From assembly GCA_021767845.1 (NCBI GenBank), contig JAASSQ010000017.1:1-19764 (forward strand): DNA of 19,764 nt. Reading direction: 5' to 3'. The notes under the pieces were generated by a model, which did not search any database, had not been told where the DNA came from, and saw nothing but the letters and a program-made list of their open reading frames with translations. The position numbers and the translations under genes are program-made. The stretch's first letter is position 1. Every line of letters starts with the position of its first letter. This document shows, piece by piece, positions 1 to 6,839 of the stretch. The stretch is from Roseovarius sp. GTDB taxonomy: Bacteria; Pseudomonadota; Alphaproteobacteria; Rhodobacterales; Rhodobacteraceae.

Positions 1-1
1 C

Positions 2-1105
2 GACGTGATCGCGCTGCCCGAGCCGGGGGGCGAGGGGCTTTACCGGATCGACCGGGTGGAACACCTGGGCCAGGCGCACCGGATCGAGGCCGTGCGGATC
101 GAGCCCGAGACCTATCGGCCTGCACCGATCGAGGCCGAACCGGCCCGTGCGCGCCCCTTCGTGGAGCCCGTGCCGGTCACGCCGTTCTTCCTTGATCTGC
201 CGCTGATGAGCGGGGCCGAGGTGCCCCATGCGCCGCATCTGGCGGTGACGGCCGATCCGTGGCCCGGAGGTGCGGCGCTCTATGCCTCGGACAGCGATGC
301 GCGCTATGCGCTGAACACCGTGCTGGGGGCTCGCGCGCCGGTTGGGATCACCCAGACCACGCTGGCGCCCGCGCGGCCCGGCCTGATCGACCGGGGCGCG
401 GGGCTGATCGTGCAGATGCTGAGCGGAACGCTGGAAAGCGTGGATGATGCCGCGCTGCTGGGGGGCGCGAACCTGTGCGCGATCGGGGATGGCAGCCCGG
501 ACGGCTGGGAGCTGTTCCAGTTCCGCGATGCCGAACTGGTGGCGGAAAATACCTATGTGCTGCGGCATAGGCTGCGCGGTCAGCTTGGCACCGAAGCCGC
601 CGGGGCGGCGGCGTGGCCTGCGGGTGTTTTCGTGGTGCGCCTTGATGGCAGCGCGCAGCAGATCGCGCTGCCCGAGGCCAAGCGCGGGCTTGATCGGTTC
701 TACCGGATCGGGCCGGCGGATGCGGCGGTGGATGACCCGGCCTACCAGGGGGTGCGCGTGGCCTTTGACGGGATCGGCCTGCGGCCACTTTCGCCCGTGC
801 ATCTGCGGATCGAGGGCGCGGCGGGGCAGGACCGCCACCTGCGGTGGATCCGGCGCACGCGGATCGGGGGCGACCGGTGGGAGACCCCGGATGTGCCGCT
901 TGGGGAAGAGCGCGAAAGCTACGTTGTGCGCGTGGTGAAGGATGGCGCGGTTTTGCGGGAAGCCATGACCGAGGTGCCGGAATGGACCTACGACACGGCC
1001 GCGCAAGCCCAGGATGGGATCGTGGGCGGGTATGCTTTGGAGGTCGCGCAGGTCTCGGCGCTTTACGGGCCGGGGGTGTTCGCGCGGCTGGAGGTGCCGG
1101 GATGA
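2..1105 (+). CDS. Gene transfer agent baseplate/tail 'megatron' protein, C-terminal part (5' end outside window)
   Basis: The reading frame is open from the first complete codon at base 2 to TGA at 1103-1105, giving about 367 residues of a protein whose start lies to the left. The stretches LYRIDRVEHLGQAHRIEAVR near the beginning and RHRLRGQLGTE about halfway are typical of the C-terminal third of the very large host-specificity/baseplate protein that ends the Rhodobacter capsulatus-type GTA cluster. In GTA particles this protein forms the hub and tip of the short tail that contacts the recipient cell. The full-length family is well over 1,000 residues, so most of the gene is missing here. 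No frameshift or internal stop is visible, so the gene appears intact as far as it can be seen. It ends 12 bp before the stop of the convergent DksA-like gene. A tail protein of an ordinary siphophage-like prophage is the alternative; the core-gene surroundings (cysE, pdh) favour a GTA. Confidence 0.8.
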   Translation, partial: DVIALPEPGGEGLYRIDRVEHLGQAHRIEAVRIEPETYRPAPIEAEPARARPFVEPVPVTPFFLDLPLMSGAEVPHAPHLAVTADPWPGGAALYASDSDARYALNTVLGARAPVGITQTTLAPARPGLIDRGAGLIVQMLSGTLESVDDAALLGGANLCAIGDGSPDGWELFQFRDAELVAENTYVLRHRLRGQLGTEAAGAAAWPAGVFVVRLDGSAQQIALPEAKRGLDRFYRIGPADAAVDDPAYQGVRVAFDGIGLRPLSPVHLRIEGAAGQDRHLRWIRRTRIGGDRWETPDVPLGEERESYVVRVVKDGAVLREAMTEVPEWTYDTAAQAQDGIVGGYALEVAQVSALYGPGVFARLEVPG

Positions 1106-1117
1106 GCCGCGCGGCGG

Positions 1118-1456
1118 TCAGCCGCCGGCGCATTCGACGCAGCGCAAGGCGGCCGGATCGAGCCTGAGCCGGCCCGATGGAATGTCGTCGCCGCAGTCTT
1201 CGCAATAGCCGTACTCGCCGTCCTCCAACCTTGCGAGGGCGGCGCGCAGGCGGCTGCGTTCGGCTTGGCGGCGGGCCTGCGTGGCCTTTGCCATCGCCTG
1301 ATTTTGCAGGGCGTCCTGACGGCTGAGGCGGCCCACGGCCTGCTGATCAAGCTCGACAGTGGCCTGGCCCGCCTCGCCCAGCCGGTCTTCGGCAGCGAGT
1401 TCGGCGAGGCGGTCCTCGATCAGCGCGCGAAAGGCCTGTTGGTCGGTTTCATTCAT
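1118..1456 (-). CDS. Short DksA/TraR-family C4 zinc-finger protein
   Basis: This encodes a 112-residue protein. A coiled-coil-like region (about residues 5-78) is followed by a C-terminal C4 zinc finger with Cys85, Cys88, Cys106 and Cys109 (C-x2-C-x17-C-x2-C), the signature of the DksA/TraR family. Members bind in the RNA polymerase secondary channel and modulate transcription, often with ppGpp. The start at 1456 (MNETDQQAF) was chosen because AAGGA lies about 11 bases upstream; a longer in-frame extension to 1519 would begin inside the promoter region shared with cysE. The protein is shorter than E. coli DksA (151 residues). The region matching the coiled-coil tip reads LDQQAVGRLSRQDAL and does not show the DksA D-x-x-D-x-A tip, so the effect on polymerase may differ. 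It is divergent from cysE and converges on the GTA gene. The family call is firm; the role is inferred. Confidence 0.85.
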   Translation of the reverse strand: MNETDQQAFRALIEDRLAELAAEDRLGEAGQATVELDQQAVGRLSRQDALQNQAMAKATQARRQAERSRLRAALARLEDGEYGYCEDCGDDIPSGRLRLDPAALRCVECAGG

Positions 1457-1489
1457 CGCCCGAATTTTCCTTATCACAGCTTTGCGTTT

Positions 1490-1516
1490 TTGCCCGGTTC
1501 GCCTATCTGCTATAAT
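1490..1516 (+). promoter_or_regulatory. Predicted sigma-70-type promoter of cysE
   Basis: A perfect TATAAT lies at 1511-1516, 26 bp before the cysE start codon, in an AT-rich gap between divergent genes. The best upstream match is TTGCCC at 1490-1495 with a short 15-bp spacer; TTTTTG at 1487-1492 with an 18-bp spacer is an alternative. The implied leader is only about 20 nt and holds the ribosome binding site AAAGGAG (1529-1535). The -10 element is convincing and the -35 element is not. Confidence 0.5.
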
Positions 1517-1542
1517 CAAACAGCAATCAAAGGAGCGCGCAA

Positions 1543-2358
1543 ATGGTCAAGACCCGCGCAAAGCTGGCCGAGCTCGACCCCGTCTGGGGCCGGATCAGGG
1601 CCGAGGCCGAAGAGGCGATCGAGCATGAACCGCTGCTTGGCGGGGTCATTCATTCGTCCATTCTGCACCATGAAACGCTGGAAGCGGCACTTGCCTACCG
1701 GATCTCGCTGAAGCTGGCCTCGTCCGAGATGCCCGAGCAGTTGTTGCGCGAGATTTGCGACTCCGCCTATGCGGACGACCCGTCATTGTCGGTTGCCGCG
1801 CGGGCCGACATCGTGGCCGTGCATGACCGTGACCCGGCGTGCGACCGTTTCATCCAGCCGATGCTGTTCTTCAAGGGCTTCCAGGCGCTTCAGGCCTATC
1901 GCGTGTCGCACTGGCTGTGGACCAACGGACGGCGGGACATGGCGCGGTTCTTCCAGATGCGCGCCTCGGAAGAATTCGGCGTGGACATTCACGCGGCGGC
2001 CCGTGTCGGCAAGGGCATCATGATCGACCACGCCCATTCGATCGTTATCGGTGAGACGGCCGTTGTGGGCGACAATGTCTCGATGCTGCATTCGGTGACG
2101 CTTGGCGGCACCGGCAAGGAAGAGGAAGACCGCCATCCCAAGATCGGCGACGGCGTGCTGATCGGGGCAGGGGCCAAAGTTCTGGGCAATATCCGGGTTG
2201 GCAACTGCTCGCGCGTGGCCGCGGGGTCGGTCGTGCTGCAGGAGGTGCCGCCCTGCAAGACGGTGGCCGGGGTGCCGGCGAAGATCGTGGGCGAGGCGGG
2301 CTGCGACCAGCCGTCGGTCAGCATGGACCAGTTGCTGGGAACCAAAGGGTCGGGCTGA
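1543..2358 (+). CDS. cysE: Serine O-acetyltransferase
   Basis: This 271-residue protein acetylates L-serine with acetyl-CoA to O-acetylserine, the first step of cysteine synthesis, in the cytoplasm. The N-terminal helical domain (about residues 8-140) includes FKGFQALQAYRVSHWLW. The left-handed beta-helix hexapeptide domain (about 145-250) includes DIHAAARVGKGIMIDHAHS and MLHSVTLGGTGKEEEDRHPK, matching E. coli CysE closely. Asp148 and His163 align with the catalytic Asp143/His158 pair of E. coli. AAAGGAG lies 7 bases before the ATG, which fixes the start. The C-terminal tail (MDQLLGTKGSG) does not end in isoleucine, the residue that docks CysE into O-acetylserine sulfhydrylase in the classical cysteine synthase complex. 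Transcription probably starts at the TATAAT box just upstream and ends at the hairpin at 2403-2436. Identification is firm. Confidence 0.96.
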   Translation: MVKTRAKLAELDPVWGRIRAEAEEAIEHEPLLGGVIHSSILHHETLEAALAYRISLKLASSEMPEQLLREICDSAYADDPSLSVAARADIVAVHDRDPACDRFIQPMLFFKGFQALQAYRVSHWLWTNGRRDMARFFQMRASEEFGVDIHAAARVGKGIMIDHAHSIVIGETAVVGDNVSMLHSVTLGGTGKEEEDRHPKIGDGVLIGAGAKVLGNIRVGNCSRVAAGSVVLQEVPPCKTVAGVPAKIVGEAGCDQPSVSMDQLLGTKGSG

Positions 2359-2402
2359 CGCCCCATTCGACGCATATGCCGCCTGCGTATTGCACGAAAA
2401 TG

Positions 2403-2444
2403 AAACCCCCGCCGAAGTGACCTTCGGCGGGGGTTTTGTTTTTC
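2403..2444. terminator. Strong hairpin terminator between convergent cysE and pdhC
   Basis: Perfect 15-bp inverted arms (2403-2417 and 2422-2436) flank a four-base TGAC loop. The stem is GC-rich with an A3/T3 base, and T-rich sequence (TTTTGTTTTT) follows on the + strand. On the - strand the run after the stem is less T-rich (TTTCATTTTC). It lies 44 bp after the cysE stop and 27 bp beyond the pdhC stop, so it can serve both convergent transcripts. Confidence 0.9.
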
Positions 2445-2463
2445 GTTCTGCCGTGACGTGTGG

Positions 2464-3825
2464 TCAGGCCAGCATCACCATCGGGTTTTCAAGGTTTTCG
2501 ACGATGTGTTGGAGCAACTCGGCCCCGAGCGCGCCGTCGATCACCCGGTGATCGACGCTGAGGGTGACGGACATGACGGTGGCCGAAGTCAGCTCGCCAT
2601 CCTCGCCCACCACGGGTTTCTTGACACCCGCGCCCACGGCCAGGATCGCCCCGTGCGGCGGATTGATGACGGCGTCGAAATTCTCGATCCCGAACATGCC
2701 GAGGTTGGAGACGGCGAAGGTGCCGCCCTGGTATTCCTCGGGGCTGAGTTTGCGGTCGCGCGCGCGGGATGCGAGATCCTTCATCTCGGCCGAGAGTGCC
2801 GAGATCGATTTCATGTCGGCATCCTTCAGGACGGGGGTGAAAAGCCCGCCCTCGATGGCGACAGCCACCGCCACGTCCGACGGCTTGAGCTTGAGCACCC
2901 GGTCGCCGGCCCAGACGGCATTGGCATCGGGCACGGCCTGCAGGGCAAGGGCGCAGGCCTTGATGATGAAATCGTTGACGCTGAGTTTCACGCCGCGCGG
3001 TTCAAGCTGCTTGTTGAGCTGGCTGCGGAATTTCAGCAGCGCGTCCAGCTTGATGTCCCGGCGCAGGTAGAAATGCGGGACGGTCTGCTTGGCCTCGGTC
3101 AGGCGGGCGGCAATGGTCTTGCGCATCCCGTCCAGCTTGATCTCTTCATACTCGCGGTTCTGATACATCGCGGCGACGGCATCGGCCGAGGGGCCGGACG
3201 GTGCGGCGGCTGCGGCCTGCGGCGCGGCCTGTGCTGTGTCGGCGGCTTCGGATTTGGTGGCCGGTTTCTTGCCGGCGCTCGCGCCCTCGACATCGGCCTT
3301 GATGATCCGCCCGCGCGGACCCGAGCCCTTGATCTGCGTCAGGTCCAGCCCCTTGTCGGCCGCGATTCGGCGCGCGAGGGGCGAGGCGAAAACCCGTTCG
3401 CCGCTGTCATCGGTCGGCGCGGCCGGCGCCTTGGTGTCCGATGTCTCGGGGGCGGGGGCGGTTTTGCCCGTCTCCGCGTCCGAGCCGTTCGAGGCCGGGG
3501 CATCGGCGGGTGCGGCCTTGGCCTCGGCGTCGCCGCCCGCGTCGGACGGTGCGGACGTCTCGCCAATGTCATCGGCGCTTTCTCCCTCGTCCAGCAGGAC
3601 GGCGATCGGGGTGTTCACCTTCACGCCTTCGGTGCCCTCCTCGACCAGGATCTTGCCGATGGTGCCTTCGTCCACCGCCTCGAATTCCATCGTGGCCTTG
3701 TCGGTTTCGATCTCGGCCAGCAGGTCGCCGGAATTGACCTCGTCACCTTCCTTGACCAGCCATTTGGCCAGGGTGCCTTCCTCCATCGTCGGGGACAGGG
3801 CGGGCATCAGGATTTCGGTTGGCAT
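2464..3825 (-). CDS. pdhC: Pyruvate dehydrogenase complex E2, dihydrolipoamide acetyltransferase
   Basis: This 453-residue protein forms the core of the pyruvate dehydrogenase complex and transfers acetyl groups from lipoamide to CoA. It has one lipoyl domain (residues 1-87; lipoylated Lys43 in ETDKATMEF), an Ala/Pro/acid-rich linker (88-144), a peripheral-subunit-binding domain (145-180; VFASPLARRIAADKGLDLTQ), a second linker, and the catalytic acyltransferase domain (about 225-453). The last carries the signature DHRVIDGA with catalytic His426 and Asp430. The start is supported by AAGGAG 9 bases upstream and lies 13 bp after the pdhB stop, so it is the last gene of the pdhA-pdhB-pdhC operon. 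No E3 (dihydrolipoamide dehydrogenase) gene follows; the operon ends at the terminator shared with cysE. Its lipoyl domain is almost identical to that of pdhB. The KATMEFE/DEGT lipoyl type fits pyruvate rather than 2-oxoglutarate or branched-chain complexes. Confidence 0.96.
   Translation of the reverse strand: MPTEILMPALSPTMEEGTLAKWLVKEGDEVNSGDLLAEIETDKATMEFEAVDEGTIGKILVEEGTEGVKVNTPIAVLLDEGESADDIGETSAPSDAGGDAEAKAAPADAPASNGSDAETGKTAPAPETSDTKAPAAPTDDSGERVFASPLARRIAADKGLDLTQIKGSGPRGRIIKADVEGASAGKKPATKSEAADTAQAAPQAAAAAPSGPSADAVAAMYQNREYEEIKLDGMRKTIAARLTEAKQTVPHFYLRRDIKLDALLKFRSQLNKQLEPRGVKLSVNDFIIKACALALQAVPDANAVWAGDRVLKLKPSDVAVAVAIEGGLFTPVLKDADMKSISALSAEMKDLASRARDRKLSPEEYQGGTFAVSNLGMFGIENFDAVINPPHGAILAVGAGVKKPVVGEDGELTSATVMSVTLSVDHRVIDGALGAELLQHIVENLENPMVMLA
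3566..3825 (-). repeat. Lipoyl-domain direct repeat, copy in pdhC
   Basis: This segment aligns without gaps over 260 bp to 4974-5233, with about 20 mismatches by eye (roughly 92% identity) and an exact shared run of 68 bases. At protein level 5 of 88 residues differ (P2A, N31S, L35I, D79E, G88D, pdhC to pdhB). Similarity stops abruptly at the domain end, where the two linkers are unrelated. Confidence 0.85.
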
Positions 3826-3838
3826 CGCTCTTGTCTCC

Positions 3839-5233
3839 TTAGCGGTAGGTCACCTTGCGCACGGCCTCGAGCACCTCGTCGGTGGAGGTCAGCGCCAGTT
3901 TCTCGAGATTGGCCGCGTAGGGCATCGGCACGTCCTTGCCCGTGCAGTTGATGACCGGCGCATCGAGATAGTCGAAGGCGCGCTCCATCAGCACGGCGGA
4001 CAGGTGGTTGCCGATCGAGGCGACGGGCCAGCCCTCTTCCACGGTCACGCAGCGGTTGGTCTTCATCACCGAGGCGATCACCGTGTCGTAGTCCAGCGGG
4101 CGCAGGGTACGCAGGTCGATCACCTCGGCGCTGATGCCGTCCTCGGCCAGCTTGTCGGCGGCTTCCATGGCATAGGTCATGCCGATCCCGAAACTGACGA
4201 TCGTGACATCCGAGCCTTCGCGCCAGACGCGGGCCTTGCCGAAGGGGACGGTGAAGTCATCCAGAACCGGCACCTCGAAGCTTTTGCCGTACAGGATCTC
4301 GTTTTCCAGGAAGATCACCGGGTTGGGGTCGCGGATCGCGGTTTTCAGCAGGCCCTTGGCATCCGAGGCCGAATAGGGCTGCACCACGCGAAGGCCGGGG
4401 ACATGCGCATACCAGGCGGCGTAGTCCTGGCTGTGTTGAGCGGCCACGCGGGCGGCGGCACCGTTGGGCCCGCGGAAGACCATCGGGCAGCCCATCTGAC
4501 CGCCGGACATATAGAGCGTCTTGGCCGCCGAGTTGATGATCTGGTCGATCGCCTGCATGGCGAAGTTCCATGTCATGAACTCCACGATCGGGCGCAGGCC
4601 GGCGAAGGCCGCGCCGACGCCGATGCCGGCAAAGCCGTGTTCAGTGATCGGGGTGTCGATGACGCGCTTGGCCCCGAATTCATCCAGCAGGCCCTGCGTG
4701 ATCTTGTAGGCACCTTCGTATTCCGCGACTTCCTCGCCCATCAGGAACACGGTTTCGTCGTTGCGCATTTCTTCGGCGATGGCGGCATTGATCGCCTCGC
4801 GCACGGTCTGATTGCGGGTCTCGGTGCCTTCGGGCCAGTCCGGGCTGCGGTCGGGCTGCGGTGCGTCGTCGGACCTGGGCTGCGCGGGGGCGGCGGCAGG
4901 GGTGCTGTCGTCGTCTTTGCTGCTCTCGTCGGCGTCGGGCTTGGCCGGGGCGGGTTCGGCGGCGGCGGTGTCGATGTCGTCGGCGCTTTCGCCTTCTTCC
5001 AGCAGGACGGCGATCGGGGTGTTCACCTTCACGCCCTCGGTGCCTTCCTCGACCAGGATCTTGCCGATGGTGCCTTCGTCCACCGCCTCGAATTCCATCG
5101 TGGCCTTGTCGGTCTCGATCTCGGCCAGGATGTCGCCGCTGGAGACTTCGTCGCCTTCCTTGACCAGCCATTTGGCCAAGGTGCCTTCCTCCATCGTGGG
5201 GGAGAGGGCGGGCATGAGAATTTCGGTTGCCAT
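3839..5233 (-). CDS. pdhB: Pyruvate dehydrogenase E1 component, beta subunit with N-terminal lipoyl domain
   Basis: This 464-residue beta subunit of the thiamine-diphosphate-dependent E1 decarboxylase is fused to a lipoyl domain (residues 1-88, Lys43). A Pro/Ala/Asp-rich linker follows (about 89-140), then the transketolase-like pyrimidine-binding domain (from TVREAINAAIAEEM, with FLMGEEVAEYEGAYK) and the C-terminal transketolase domain (VTIVSFGIGMTYAMEAADKL). A lipoyl domain on E1-beta is a known feature of alphaproteobacterial PDH (for example Sinorhizobium and Zymomonas) and explains the length beyond the usual 330 or so residues. ATG at 5233 was chosen because AGGAGG sits 10 bases upstream. 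A GTG three codons earlier (5242) would almost touch that ribosome binding site. The gene lies 21 bp after pdhA, with its ribosome binding site in the gap, and 13 bp before pdhC, so it is co-transcribed with both. Confidence 0.96.
   Translation of the reverse strand: MATEILMPALSPTMEEGTLAKWLVKEGDEVSSGDILAEIETDKATMEFEAVDEGTIGKILVEEGTEGVKVNTPIAVLLEEGESADDIDTAAAEPAPAKPDADESSKDDDSTPAAAPAQPRSDDAPQPDRSPDWPEGTETRNQTVREAINAAIAEEMRNDETVFLMGEEVAEYEGAYKITQGLLDEFGAKRVIDTPITEHGFAGIGVGAAFAGLRPIVEFMTWNFAMQAIDQIINSAAKTLYMSGGQMGCPMVFRGPNGAAARVAAQHSQDYAAWYAHVPGLRVVQPYSASDAKGLLKTAIRDPNPVIFLENEILYGKSFEVPVLDDFTVPFGKARVWREGSDVTIVSFGIGMTYAMEAADKLAEDGISAEVIDLRTLRPLDYDTVIASVMKTNRCVTVEEGWPVASIGNHLSAVLMERAFDYLDAPVINCTGKDVPMPYAANLEKLALTSTDEVLEAVRKVTYR
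4974..5233 (-). repeat. Lipoyl-domain direct repeat, copy in pdhB
   Basis: This is the partner of the repeat in pdhC (3566-3825), in the same orientation and starting at the ATG. The synonymous positions are also largely conserved, which suggests recent duplication or continuing gene conversion rather than protein-level constraint alone. Confidence 0.85.
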
Positions 5234-5254
5234 TGTCGTCACTCCTCCTCGGGA

Positions 5255-6265
5255 TCAGGCGTTCTGCGGTGCCACTTCGGCATAGATGTCGGTCCAGAGC
5301 TCTTCGACATCCGGTTCGGGGCTGTCCTTGGAGAATTCTGCCGCGTCGTTGACGATGGACTTGATCTCCTTGTCGATCGCCTTGAGATCCTCTTCGGTGG
5401 CGTGCTTGCCCGACAGGAGCAACTCGCGCACGTGTTCGATGGCGTCTTTCTCCTCGCGCATCTTCTGCACCTCTTCGCGGGTGCGATACTTGGCGGGGTC
5501 CGACATCGAGTGGCCGCGATAGCGGTAGGTCTTGATCTCAAGGATGTAAGGGCCCTTGCCCGAGCGGCAGTGCGCCACGGCCTTTTCCCCGGCCTCTTTC
5601 ACGGCCAGCACGTCCATGCCGTCAACGGCCTCGCCCGGGATGCCGAAGGCTTCGCCGCGGGTATAGATGTCGGGAGTCGATGTGGAGCGTTTCTGCGATG
5701 TGCCCATGGCGTACTGGTTGTTCTCGATCACGAAGACCACTGGCAGATCCCAGAGCGCGGCCATGTTGAAGGTTTCGTAAACCTGGCCTTGGTTCGCGGC
5801 ACCGTCGCCAAAATAGGTGAAGGTCACGCGGTCGTTTTCGAGATACTTGTCGGCAAAGGCGAGCCCCGCGCCAAGCGGCACGTTGGCCCCCACGATCCCG
5901 TGGCCCCCGTAGAAATGCTTCTCCTTGGAGAACATGTGCATCGAGCCGCCCTTGCCCTTGGAATAGCCGCCTTCGCGGCCGGTCAGCTCGGCCATGACTC
6001 CCTTGGGGTCCATGCCGCAGGCGAGCATGTGCCCGTGGTCGCGATAGGTCGTGATGCGCTTGTCACCCTCTTCGGCGGCGGCTTCCAGCCCGACGACGAC
6101 GGCCTCCTGGCCGATATAGAGGTGACAGAACCCGCCGATCAGGCCCATGCCGTAAAGCTGGCCGGCCTTTTCCTCGAATCGGCGGATCAGCAGCATGTCG
6201 CGGTAATAGGATTTCAGTTCATCCGCCGAAACATTTGGTTTCTTTGCGCTTTTTCGAGTGGCCAT
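5255..6265 (-). CDS. pdhA: Pyruvate dehydrogenase E1 component, alpha subunit
   Basis: This 336-residue subunit pairs with PdhB to decarboxylate pyruvate and load acetyl groups onto lipoyl arms. The thiamine-diphosphate/Mg motif runs from GDGAANQGQ (153-161) to ENNQ (181-184), with the expected spacing of nearly 30 residues. The loop YRYRGHSMSDPAKYR (247-261) corresponds to the active-site loop that carries the regulatory serines of mitochondrial E1-alpha. IGQEAVVVGLEAA and TTYRDHGHMLA are further family hallmarks. The length is normal. GAGGAG lies 10 bases before ATG, fixing the start. It is the first pdh gene, preceded by an AT-rich promoter region holding a perfect palindrome, and its stop is 21 bp from pdhB. 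The upstream ftsB gene points the same way but is separated by 137 bp, so pdhA probably has its own promoter. Confidence 0.96.
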   Translation of the reverse strand: MATRKSAKKPNVSADELKSYYRDMLLIRRFEEKAGQLYGMGLIGGFCHLYIGQEAVVVGLEAAAEEGDKRITTYRDHGHMLACGMDPKGVMAELTGREGGYSKGKGGSMHMFSKEKHFYGGHGIVGANVPLGAGLAFADKYLENDRVTFTYFGDGAANQGQVYETFNMAALWDLPVVFVIENNQYAMGTSQKRSTSTPDIYTRGEAFGIPGEAVDGMDVLAVKEAGEKAVAHCRSGKGPYILEIKTYRYRGHSMSDPAKYRTREEVQKMREEKDAIEHVRELLLSGKHATEEDLKAIDKEIKSIVNDAAEFSKDSPEPDVEELWTDIYAEVAPQNA

Positions 6266-6289
6266 GATGCGCCGACTCCTCTGTTGCGA

Positions 6290-6313
6290 AAATAGTTTAG
6301 CGTTAAACTATTT
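6290..6313. promoter_or_regulatory. Perfect palindrome upstream of pdhA, probable operator
   Basis: Two perfect 10-base arms (AAATAGTTTA and TAAACTATTT) flank GCGT, starting 25 bp upstream of the pdhA start codon. It sits in the only AT-rich stretch of the neighbourhood. Read leftward, TTGTTG (6318-6323) and TAAACT (6294-6299) are 18 bp apart and could form a promoter whose -10 lies inside the palindrome, so a bound dimer would block polymerase. The symmetry, size and position suit a dimeric repressor of the MarR, GntR or Rrf2 type. The regulator is not identifiable from this window. The palindrome is certain; the function is inferred. Confidence 0.6.
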
Positions 6314-6402
6314 AATACAACAAATCGCGCCAGCATGCGAGAGTCAAATTCCAGCAAGACCCACGACACGGGCGCTGCCTGAAAGGGGGGATGCCGAGGC
6401 AA

Positions 6403-6702
6403 TCAGCGGATGACGATCTCGTCCGCGCGCAGAAGGCCCAGCACGTCGCGCGCCTGTTGGTCCAGAAGGTCGATATCCAGGTAGTCGTCCGACAGGCGCC
6501 GGGTCAGGTTTTCCATCCGGGCGACCTGTGCCGTGAGGTCGTCGAGCTGCGCTTGCAGCGCGCGTGTCTCGGCATCGATCTCGGCGCGGCGGAACAGGCC
6601 GTAATCCCCCTGAACCGCGGCGAAGGTGAAATACGCCCCCAACCCGAAAGCCACCAGCGAATAGATGAGTAGGCCCATAGGGGGGCGTTTGCGCATGGAC
6701 AT
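6403..6702 (-). CDS. ftsB: FtsB/DivIC-type septum formation initiator
   Basis: This 99-residue protein has the classic FtsB layout: a short positively charged cytoplasmic N-terminus (MSMRKRPP), one membrane segment (about residues 9-30, LLIYSLVAFGLGAYFTFAAV) and a periplasmic coiled coil (about 36-70, including RAEIDAETRALQAQLDDL). A conserved tail (about 75-99) ends LRADEIVIR. E. coli FtsB has 103 residues. In the divisome it bridges FtsL and FtsQ and helps activate septal peptidoglycan synthesis. The reading frame stays open far upstream, but that extension lies antisense to the AidB-like gene and looks non-coding, so the start is placed at the ATG at 6702; ATG at 6696 is also possible and the ribosome binding site is weak. 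The position just upstream of pdhA is a conserved arrangement in alphaproteobacteria, which supports the call. Confidence 0.85.
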   Translation of the reverse strand: MSMRKRPPMGLLIYSLVAFGLGAYFTFAAVQGDYGLFRRAEIDAETRALQAQLDDLTAQVARMENLTRRLSDDYLDIDLLDQQARDVLGLLRADEIVIR

Positions 6703-6763
6703 GGGATTTGCTGCTCTGCCTTTGCTTCCGCCTCTGCCGGACGGTCCCGGGCACCATGCCACA

Positions 6764-6786
6764 GGCGATTCGCTTTGTGAATCCCC
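6764..6786. promoter_or_regulatory. Imperfect inverted repeat in the ftsB / aidB-like divergent gap
   Basis: The arms GGCGATTC (6764-6771) and GAATCCCC (6779-6786) pair at 7 of 8 positions around a 7-base spacer, ending 53 bp upstream of the AidB-like start codon. This may be an operator or chance; no convincing -35/-10 pair was found beside it. Confidence 0.25.
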
Positions 6787-6839
6787 TTTCCGCGTCTTGT
6801 GTGCTGCGTCATACATTCCAGTCAGAAGGAGAGCCTGCC

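Noticed and set aside
2458..3951. A 497-codon open frame on the + strand opposite pdhC
   Set aside because: It is antisense to the clear E2 gene, is rich in Gly, Arg and Ala, and has no ribosome binding site or family motif.
3236..6295. A 1019-codon open frame on the + strand opposite the whole pdh operon
   Set aside because: It is the antisense shadow of high-GC codon use in pdhA, pdhB and pdhC, which are unambiguous; its protein is low-complexity and matches nothing.
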